This document shows positions 1-5,275 of a stretch of 6,097 nt of DNA, one piece after another. The notes beneath the pieces are model-generated. The model searched no databases. It was not told the DNA's origin and saw only the letters and a list, made by a program, of their open reading frames with translations. The translations under genes were made by a program, and so were the position numbers. Each line of letters opens with the position of its first letter. Position 1 is the first letter of the stretch. Origin of the DNA: JAEXNA01 sp050486105 (lineage in GTDB: Bacteria > Vulcanimicrobiota > Xenobia > Xenobiales > JADMJV01); assembly GCA_050486105.1 (NCBI GenBank), contig JBJHCR010000364.1, positions 1 to 6,097 on the forward strand, read 5' to 3'.

Positions 1-498
1 GTTCCAGGTCGAGCCTTAGTGGTCCGGGGGACGGCAGCACGCCAATTTGGAGACTTGAAGCTCGAAGGCCTCTTGGCTCGACACGGAGTGGAGGAGCACT
101 CTTGCCCAGTTTCTCTCACCCGTTTGGATTGGGATGGTTACCGCCTTGCCCATTTTGGAGATTTGGGCTGTGCCCTAAGTTCCACAGACAAGGATTTCTT
201 CAGAGATCTAGACCTCCTCATGATCCCCTGCGGAGGAGGCTACACCATCAACCCCCAGCAGGCAGCCGAGCTCGTATCTGAACTCAAGCCGAAGTTTGTC
301 GTACCGATGCATTTCCGAACCCCCTTCTTGGATAGAGTTAAGTACGCATCTCTACAGACTGAAAAGCCTTTCTTGGAAAGCTGTAAGGAGTTTGCCGAGG
401 TCCGCTTTGAACGTTCGGGATCCCTGTGTCTACAGCCAGAGACAGGCGCGGATCAGACTTCTTCAGTTGTGGTGTGTTTGCAACATCAGATGGGCTAA
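1..498 (+). CDS. MBL-fold metal-dependent hydrolase, UlaG/COG2220-like (5' end missing)
   Basis: The reading frame is open from the first base, so the start lies outside the window and 165 C-terminal residues are visible. Counting from base 1, the motif HFGDLG (H51, D54) matches the second-half metal-binding Asp segment of metallo-beta-lactamase-fold hydrolases. The segment PCGGGYTINPQQAAEL, followed by KFVVPMHF (H104), matches the family's C-terminal metal-ligand His in a 'viPmHy' context typical of UlaG/COG2220 proteins. The diagnostic HxHxDH motif would lie in the missing N-terminal part of perhaps 50-70 residues. These proteins are usually cytosolic and hydrolyse phosphoesters, lactones or amides; the substrate cannot be told here. 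The gene ends 46 nt before the carboxylase gene on the same strand with no terminator between them, so co-transcription is likely. The fold assignment is firm; the function is open. Confidence 0.85.
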   Translation, partial: VPGRALVVRGTAARQFGDLKLEGLLARHGVEEHSCPVSLTRLDWDGYRLAHFGDLGCALSSTDKDFFRDLDLLMIPCGGGYTINPQQAAELVSELKPKFVVPMHFRTPFLDRVKYASLQTEKPFLESCKEFAEVRFERSGSLCLQPETGADQTSSVVVCLQHQMG

Positions 499-528
499 CT
501 TAGACCAGGGGCTACTATCCGGAGTTGG

Positions 529-536
529 AAAGGGAG
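529..536 (+). promoter_or_regulatory. Shine-Dalgarno site selecting a TTG start
   Basis: The run AAAGGGAG sits 8 nt before the TTG at 545. An in-frame TGA at 539-541 rules out any earlier start, and the first in-frame ATG lies about 67 codons downstream inside conserved sequence. The site therefore fixes TTG 545 as the start of the carboxylase. Confidence 0.8.
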
Positions 537-544
537 ATTGAAAT

Positions 545-2098
545 TTGGATACCCATCAAGACAAATTGGCGCGTTTGCACGCTCTAAAAAGTGAAACTCT
601 CCTGGGAGGTGGGGAGGAACGTCAAGCAAAGCACCGCGCCAAGGGCAAGCTTACCGCTCGAGAGCGAATCACAGAATTTCTAGACCCTGGTACTTTTCAA
701 GAGTTGAACAGGTTTGTTACCCACAGATGCCGCGACTTCGAAATGGCCGACAAGACGGTTCTCGGAGATGGGGTGATCACCGGCCATGGTCGCGTGCACG
801 GTAGGCTTGTCTATGTGTTTGCCCAAGATTTCACGGTTTTTGGAGGAGCTCTCGGAGAGGCCCACGCGGAAAAAATCTGCAAGATCATGGATCTGGCTTT
901 GCAGAACGGAGCACCCGTCATCGGGCTCAATGATTCGGGGGGCGCAAGGATCCAGGAGGGTGTTGCTTCCCTGGGTGGTTATGCTGAAATTTTTTATCGC
1001 AACACGTTGGCGTCGGGAGTAGTGCCGCAGATTTCAGTGATCTTGGGACCCTGTGCCGGAGGAGCGGTGTATTCCCCTGCCATCACCGATTTCGTCATGA
1101 TGGTTCGCAGTTCGTCTCATATGTTTATTACCGGTCCAGATGTGATCAAGACAGTGACCAACGAGGAAGTGACCTTTGAAGAACTCGGCGGGGCTGACAC
1201 TCACGCTTCCCGTTCCGGAGTGAGTCATTTCACCTTCGATTCAGAGCAAGAATGCCTTAGATTCTTGAGAGATTTCTTGCAGTTTCTTCCCTCAAACAAC
1301 CTGGAGGATCCCCCCGTGCAAGTCTCCTCCGATCCGTGGGACCGGGAGTGTCGAGGGCTTGAGGATGTGGTGCCGGCCAACCCCAACAAGCCATACGACG
1401 TTGAACAGGTGATCCGGGAGATTGTCGACGATCAGGTGTTTGTGGCCGTGCAGACAGATTGGGCTGGCAATTTGGTTGTAGGATTTGCTCGATTGGAGGG
1501 TCGCTCGGTGGGTATCGTTGCCAACAATCCTGCTATACTGGCGGGCGTGCTCGATATCGATGCTTCCCAAAAGGGAGCTCGATTCGTGAGGTTCTGTGAT
1601 GCTTTCAACATCCCGCTGGTGACACTTGTTGATGTTCCCGGTTTCTTGCCTGGGGTGCAGCAGGAGCATGGCGGAATCATTCGTCACGGAGCTAAGTTGC
1701 TCTACGCTTTCTGTGAAGCCACCGTGCCTAAAGTGACCGTGATCCTCCGCAAGGCCTATGGGGGAGCCTACGATGTGATGTGCTCCTCCCACATCAGAGC
1801 CGATGCGAACTTCAGTTGGCCGACAGGCGAGATCGCCGTGATGGGCCCTCAAGGGGCCATCAATATCATTTTTCGCAGGGAGTTGGCTGAGGCGCAAGAC
1901 CCCGCAGCCAAGGCCGATCAACTGATCGCCGAGTATAAGGAGCGTTTCGCATCACCTTACGTGGCGGCATCTCGTGGGTACTTGGATGACGTGATCGAAC
2001 CCAAGGAAACCAGACGTCAGCTTGTCTCAACTTTGCGAACTTTGATTGGCAAGCGAATCGTTCGACCATCCCGCAAGCACGGAAACATCCCCTTGTAA
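545..2098 (+). CDS. pccB: Acyl-CoA carboxylase carboxyltransferase subunit, propionyl-CoA carboxylase beta type
   Basis: This subunit moves the carboxyl group from carboxybiotin to an acyl-CoA, most likely propionyl-CoA to give (S)-methylmalonyl-CoA, as part of a cytosolic biotin-dependent complex. The protein has 517 residues, the usual full length, and both crotonase-like halves are intact. The N-half carries a KLTARERI segment near residue 38, DSGGARIQEG (130-139) and GPCAGGAVYSP (168-178, oxyanion Gly-Ala). The C-half carries DVPGFLPG (363-370), HGGIIRHGAK and AYGGAYDVM around D410. It ends in HGNIPL, the common PccB terminus. D410 appears to match the Asp reported to favour propionyl-CoA over acetyl-CoA in Streptomyces PccB; that alignment is from memory. 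The biotin carboxylase/BCCP subunit is not in the window and could lie upstream or elsewhere. Acetyl-CoA or methylcrotonyl-CoA subunits of the same family are the alternatives. The start is TTG, set by a good ribosome-binding site. The gene ends at a strong terminator, so it is the last of its unit. Confidence 0.95.
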   Translation: MDTHQDKLARLHALKSETLLGGGEERQAKHRAKGKLTARERITEFLDPGTFQELNRFVTHRCRDFEMADKTVLGDGVITGHGRVHGRLVYVFAQDFTVFGGALGEAHAEKICKIMDLALQNGAPVIGLNDSGGARIQEGVASLGGYAEIFYRNTLASGVVPQISVILGPCAGGAVYSPAITDFVMMVRSSSHMFITGPDVIKTVTNEEVTFEELGGADTHASRSGVSHFTFDSEQECLRFLRDFLQFLPSNNLEDPPVQVSSDPWDRECRGLEDVVPANPNKPYDVEQVIREIVDDQVFVAVQTDWAGNLVVGFARLEGRSVGIVANNPAILAGVLDIDASQKGARFVRFCDAFNIPLVTLVDVPGFLPGVQQEHGGIIRHGAKLLYAFCEATVPKVTVILRKAYGGAYDVMCSSHIRADANFSWPTGEIAVMGPQGAINIIFRRELAEAQDPAAKADQLIAEYKERFASPYVAASRGYLDDVIEPKETRRQLVSTLRTLIGKRIVRPSRKHGNIPL

Positions 2099-2124
2099 AC
2101 GCCTTTCTTTCACTGGTAAACAGA

Positions 2125-2157
2125 AAAAGAGGTTGCTTCGATAGAGCGACCTCTTTT
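2125..2157. terminator. Bidirectional intrinsic terminator between converging genes
   Basis: Arms 2125-2137 and 2145-2157 pair over 13 bp, with one U-G wobble at 2134/2148 and a 7-nt loop (2138-2144). The + strand transcript ends the stem in UUUU, and the - strand transcript ends it in UUUUU (complement of 2124-2128). It lies 27 nt after the carboxylase stop and 27 nt after the phosphofructokinase stop at 2185. This is the expected geometry for one hairpin serving both directions. Confidence 0.88.
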
Positions 2158-2184
2158 CCATAAACTCCGCGAAAAACTTGAGTG

Positions 2185-3456
2185 TCAGTCGAAGGCTACG
2201 TACTCAAAATGCTTTCTGAACTCTTTAGGAGAACAATGAGCAGCCGCGGCGAGCTTCATTAGGAATTCCTTGTCTTCAAGGTCCGCCTTGTCGAGTCGGA
2301 TCATGTACTCTTTGGCAATTTGGAAACTGAGGCAGTTGGTGTCGACATGTCGAACGCGAGTCTTGCCGGATTCAGGATCCTGCAATTCTTGGAACGTCAT
2401 GGGCACAATGCGATCGCCTTGGATGGTGATCATGGCGTCACTCTTGCCTTCCTCGAGGAACTGCACCGCTCCGAATCCCAGATTTCTGGTGTAGTCGATA
2501 TCGTAGGCGCAAGGTGATACGCAACGCAACTCATAGCCGATCTCCTGATCGACGATGCGCATCTCGATGCCGAATTCTTTGAGGCGTTGAGACAAGGCGA
2601 ATTTGAGAATGTCAGAAAAGTTGAGTTCGGAGAGCCTCAAGTGTCCGTGGTCATCGTAGCTCAAACTTTGATGGGAGGTGGTCAACTTCTTGAGTTCGTC
2701 TTCATCGATGAATTCCAGAAACCCCTCGGCGACAATAGCCACACCGTGGTGGGTTCCCATAGCTCGTCGTTTGATCACGGCGGCAGCCAAGATGTCGACA
2801 ACCAACTTCAGAGAGATTCGTCCTGGAAACTCTTCTGGAATGAGGGTCAGTGTCGCTGAAGCCGATTTGCCAATGCCTAACGCCAAATGGCCGGTCTTTC
2901 TCCCCATGGCGACCACCACGAACCAGCGTCCGGTTGCCCGGGCGTCAGAAAAATAGGTGTGCACCATCCGTGCCCCCTCGGCTCGAGCGGTCTCAAACCC
3001 GAAGGTGCGGATGCCTGCAGGAAGGGGGAGGTCATTGTCGATGGTTTTGGGTACGTGGCAGAAGCTCAGGTTGTAGTTGAGGTATTTCCTGGAGTACTCC
3101 GCAACAGTGGTAGCCGAAAAGAGAGTGTCATCGCCCCCAATGGTGACTAGGTGGGTGATTCCAATATCTTTCAAAGTCTCCACCGTCGTTCGAAGTTCAT
3201 TTTCTTGCTTGGTGGGGTTGGCTCGAGAAGTGCGAAGAATGCTCCCTCCCATACGATGAATTCTGGTCACTTTAGGTATGGTGAGGAATTCAATATCGGT
3301 CTCGCCAGCCATCAGATGGCGGAACCCGTCGTAAATGCCGATCACCGAGTGGCCGCGCTTGCTGGCCTCTATAGTGACTGAGGAGATGACTGAGTTGATT
3401 CCCGGTGCAGGTCCACCGCCCACCAGGATCCCGTAGCGCTTATTTGTGTCTTTCAT
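2185..3456 (-). CDS. pfp: Phosphofructokinase, pyrophosphate-dependent type
   Basis: Predicted to catalyse fructose 6-phosphate + PPi <-> fructose 1,6-bisphosphate + Pi in the cytosol, a reversible step of glycolysis and gluconeogenesis. The 423-residue protein has the family motifs in order: GGGPAPGIN (13-21), MGGSILRTSR (69-78), GGDDT (107-111), PKTIDND (136-142, catalytic D140), MGRKTGHLA (184-192), VAEGFLE, and GYELRCVSP around R311. Asp at 110, where E. coli ATP-PFK has Gly104, together with Lys at 137, where it has Gly124, is the known PPi-dependent signature. It is about 100 residues longer than E. coli PfkA, with an extended C-terminal part. The ATG at 3456 follows GGGGAAGG by 9 nt. 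It lies 89 nt downstream of the glycosyltransferase stop with no terminator between them, so the two are probably co-transcribed. Membership of the family is certain. Phosphoryl-donor choice is inferred from two residues, so an ATP-using variant remains possible. Confidence 0.95.
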   Translation of the reverse strand: MKDTNKRYGILVGGGPAPGINSVISSVTIEASKRGHSVIGIYDGFRHLMAGETDIEFLTIPKVTRIHRMGGSILRTSRANPTKQENELRTTVETLKDIGITHLVTIGGDDTLFSATTVAEYSRKYLNYNLSFCHVPKTIDNDLPLPAGIRTFGFETARAEGARMVHTYFSDARATGRWFVVVAMGRKTGHLALGIGKSASATLTLIPEEFPGRISLKLVVDILAAAVIKRRAMGTHHGVAIVAEGFLEFIDEDELKKLTTSHQSLSYDDHGHLRLSELNFSDILKFALSQRLKEFGIEMRIVDQEIGYELRCVSPCAYDIDYTRNLGFGAVQFLEEGKSDAMITIQGDRIVPMTFQELQDPESGKTRVRHVDTNCLSFQIAKEYMIRLDKADLEDKEFLMKLAAAAHCSPKEFRKHFEYVAFD

Positions 3457-3465
3457 AGGCGGGCG

Positions 3466-3473
3466 CCTTCCCC
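3466..3473 (-). promoter_or_regulatory. Shine-Dalgarno site of the phosphofructokinase gene
   Basis: Read on the - strand this is GGGGAAGG, ending 9 nt before the ATG at 3456-3454. It supports that start. The rest of the 89-nt gap up to the glycosyltransferase stop shows no convincing promoter or terminator. Confidence 0.65.
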
Positions 3474-3545
3474 GTGTGTGTTTCTATTCCTTCGGGATCG
3501 ACAGTGTTCGTAAGGCAAATTTCGCTCAGGTGGCGGTCCCAAAAC

Positions 3546-4811
3546 TCAAGGATTCAGGCTCAAAATTTTTTCTGCGAGCAAGGAAGAGGCCTTGGCAAAA
3601 GTCTCTTCTCTGGCTTTGCGGAGTGCAGCCTCACCCAGCCGACTCAACTCGCGGCGGTCGGGTTCTCTGAGCAGACCTTCAATTTCTCCCCAAAGCCGTT
3701 CTGAGAGTTGCGGTCCTGGGGGGACCAAGCGACCGACATCTTCCGTGACGGTGTCCAAAGTCCCGGAAGAGAGCATTGCTACCACTGGGCAGCCTTGCTG
3801 GAGTGCTTCCAAAGTTGTCAATCCGTAACTCTCGTGGAGGGAATTCACCACGAAGAGATCGGCGGTGCGATACCAGGCCGCCTTGTCGAGACCTCCGACG
3901 TGACCAGGGAAAAGAGTGGTGATCTGAAGCTTCTCGCTCAACTTTTTGAGTTTTCGGGCGTGGAACTCACCTTGCATGAATGCTGGGGCGCCGGCGATCA
4001 CCACCACCAGGTTTGAAGGCAGTCGGCCCAAGGATTGAGCGCGCAGCAAGGCCTTTAAGAGGCGATCCTGGGCTTTTTCTGGAGACAGGCGAGACAAGGT
4101 CAGCAAAACGATTGCGTCCGGGCTAAGGCCAAAGTCTTTCCTGAGTTGCTGAGCACGCTGTTCGATCTCTTGCTCTGGAAAACGAGGCTCCGGAGCACCC
4201 CAGCCCAGTCGAAGGATCTCCGAGCTTGAGTCCGGGTAGGAGTCGCTCAACAACTCTGCTGAAGTTCGAGAGGGTACCACTTGAAGCACCCCATGGTCCA
4301 TGACCTTCTGTTGCTTGTCAAAGACCAACTGCAGAAGCTTTGGCCAAGGGTAAAGCCGGGTGCAGCGGTAGAAATGGGTTAGCAAGGGTGGGTTGAGGGC
4401 CTTCGGGAGGTAAAGTCTGGAAAAAATGTCCACCACGTCGACGTGAAAGACGGTGACCACCTTGATGTCGTTTGCGGCCAAGCGCTCTACCTCAGGACCC
4501 TCGGATATATCGTGGGCCAGGACCAGGTCAGGTTTGAGTTCTAAGGCAAGTTTCGTGGTCTCCTTCTCAAACCGGTGGCAAAAATGGCTGTACTGAAGAA
4601 ATCCCATGCGGCTCGGCTGCTCGCTGGCGCAATCCAAATGAAAGTAGGGATGCCCACTCGGTGGGCCAGGGCCGGCGCCGGCGCACAACAACTGCAAATC
4701 CGGAATCTCAGCCCAAGCTTGGGCCAGACGTTCAAAAATGGCTGCACCGCCGCCGAGCGGGACCGTTTCCGAGCCAAATCCGCCGTGGGCCGAAGTCATC
4801 AGGATTCTCAC
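3546..4811 (-). CDS. Glycosyltransferase, GT-B fold, family 4/1 type
   Basis: Predicted to transfer a sugar from a nucleotide-sugar donor to a carbohydrate or lipid acceptor, at or near the inner face of the membrane or in the cytosol. Residues are numbered from GTG 4811. The N-terminal Rossmann half opens with RILMTSAHGGFG, followed by the glycine-rich LGGGAAIFERLA. The C-terminal half has LSRLSPEKAQ (R241, K246, the usual donor-phosphate pair) and HESYGLTTLEA, whose E327 and E335 form the retaining GT4 E-x7-E motif. There is no signal peptide or membrane helix. Three starts are possible: TTG 4817 and GTG 4811 without clear ribosome-binding sites, and ATG 4799 preceded by GGTGAG at 7 nt. GTG is preferred because family members start just before this first beta strand, which ATG 4799 would remove. 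Acceptor and donor are unknown. The neighbouring phosphofructokinase suggests a link to hexose-phosphate supply, perhaps glycogen, trehalose or glycolipid synthesis (inference only). Confidence 0.9.
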   Translation of the reverse strand: MRILMTSAHGGFGSETVPLGGGAAIFERLAQAWAEIPDLQLLCAGAGPGPPSGHPYFHLDCASEQPSRMGFLQYSHFCHRFEKETTKLALELKPDLVLAHDISEGPEVERLAANDIKVVTVFHVDVVDIFSRLYLPKALNPPLLTHFYRCTRLYPWPKLLQLVFDKQQKVMDHGVLQVVPSRTSAELLSDSYPDSSSEILRLGWGAPEPRFPEQEIEQRAQQLRKDFGLSPDAIVLLTLSRLSPEKAQDRLLKALLRAQSLGRLPSNLVVVIAGAPAFMQGEFHARKLKKLSEKLQITTLFPGHVGGLDKAAWYRTADLFVVNSLHESYGLTTLEALQQGCPVVAMLSSGTLDTVTEDVGRLVPPGPQLSERLWGEIEGLLREPDRRELSRLGEAALRKAREETFAKASSLLAEKILSLNP

Positions 4812-4956
4812 CAGCAAGGGATTCGGGTTGAGTTTGGATGGTTCCTGGAGTTCCCAAATGAGGTATGTTTGGCCCTGGGTGAATTCCGGAACCCTTGAGA
4901 AAACTCGCTCCGATCCCAGTTACGGGCGGGCAGGGAAATTTCAAATTAGGATAAAT

Positions 4957-4974
4957 GAACTCCACGAGTTTTTT
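4957..4974 (+). other. Small hairpin followed by T6 in the leader of the CxxC gene
   Basis: AACTC (4958-4962) and GAGTT (4966-4970) pair perfectly around a 3-nt loop, with a possible G-U pair extending the base (4957/4971). A run of six T occupies 4969-4974. The shape is that of a weak intrinsic terminator or attenuator about 30 nt before the ATG at 5004. The stem is short with only two G-C pairs, so it may be a chance structure. Confidence 0.35.
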
Positions 4975-4988
4975 GTCTGAACCCATCC

Positions 4989-4995
4989 AGGAAGG
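4989..4995 (+). promoter_or_regulatory. Shine-Dalgarno site of the small CxxC gene
   Basis: AGGAAGG lies 8 nt before the ATG at 5004, a near-ideal ribosome-binding site. It is the main evidence that this 64-codon gene is translated. Confidence 0.8.
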
Positions 4996-5003
4996 CTTGT
5001 CTT

Positions 5004-5198
5004 ATGAAGGATTTCATCGAGAAGATCACCGCGAATTATAACGATCAAGAGTGTCCCGTTTGTAAGAAGGTTGAGTGGGCAACCCTGCCCATGGAAGGCA
5101 AGCTTCCCGTAGGTACGGGGACGCAGTCGCTAGGAGTCGCGGTGAAGGTTTGTACCAGTTGTCACTTTTCGCGACACTTTGTTCAGTTTTCTAAGTAG
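5004..5198 (+). CDS. Small zinc-ribbon-like protein with two CxxC pairs, function unknown
   Basis: A 64-residue protein with CPVC at 17-20 and CTSCH at 50-54, separated by 29 residues, the usual spacing for a two-knuckle zinc ribbon. W25 soon after the first pair and a hydrophobic stretch LGVAVKV leading into the second pair match the general layout of small bacterial zinc-ribbon proteins of unknown function. The N-terminus (MKDFIEKITANYN) is probably helical and lies before the metal site. There is no signal peptide or membrane segment, so it is likely cytosolic. An AGGAAGG site 8 nt before the ATG and the cysteine pattern argue that it is a real gene. It stands between a divergent glycosyltransferase and a GAF/HD-GYP gene 77 nt downstream. 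Whether it is co-transcribed with the latter is unclear. It could bind nucleic acid or a protein partner; nothing here decides that. Confidence 0.8.
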   Translation: MKDFIEKITANYNDQECPVCKKVEWATLPMEGKLPVGTGTQSLGVAVKVCTSCHFSRHFVQFSK

Positions 5199-5275
5199 GT
5201 TCAAGACCCTGATTATGGAGCGGCACCCTCATAGGTCCATTCTGTTTTCGGCAGGACCCGAGCTTAACTGGGCTA

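Larger units (their letters stand above)
4818..5003. promoter_or_regulatory. Divergent intergenic region, probable promoters for both sides
   Basis: The region separates the leftward glycosyltransferase unit from the rightward small CxxC gene, so it should hold promoters for both. An AT-rich core at about 4937-4957 stands out against its GC-richer surroundings and includes a -10-like GATAAA (4950-4955) on the + strand. No good -35 box at normal spacing was found for either direction. Precise promoter positions cannot be supported from sequence alone. Confidence 0.4.

Noticed and set aside
511..518. TACTAT as a possible -10 box before the carboxylase gene
   Set aside because: No -35 element occurs at usual spacing, and the 46-nt gap from the upstream gene is better explained by co-transcription.
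1292..1921. 209-codon open frame on the - strand opposite the carboxylase gene
   Set aside because: It lies wholly antisense to a strongly conserved gene, has a His- and Gly-rich composition typical of a shadow frame, and shows no recognisable domain.
3457..3468. Inverted repeat AGGCG-GG-CGCCT just before the phosphofructokinase start
   Set aside because: The 5-bp stem with a 2-nt loop is sterically poor and probably chance in GC-rich sequence. It only touches the edge of the ribosome-binding site.
4732..4986. 84-codon - strand frame covering the divergent intergenic region and the glycosyltransferase N-terminus
   Set aside because: It overlaps the start of the glycosyltransferase in another frame, has a Pro/Gly-rich composition without motifs, and shows no good ribosome-binding site.
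4955..5041. Short + strand frame starting at ATG 4955 and overlapping the CxxC gene, considered as a leader peptide
   Set aside because: The ribosome-binding match is too close to the ATG (TAGGA only 3 nt away), and the peptide has no run of regulatory codons or other leader-peptide signature.
5199..5275. Search of the gap between the CxxC and GAF/HD-GYP genes for a terminator or promoter
   Set aside because: Only a 4-bp repeat (TCGG/CCGA near 5248-5261) was seen, with no T run and no paired -35/-10 boxes.
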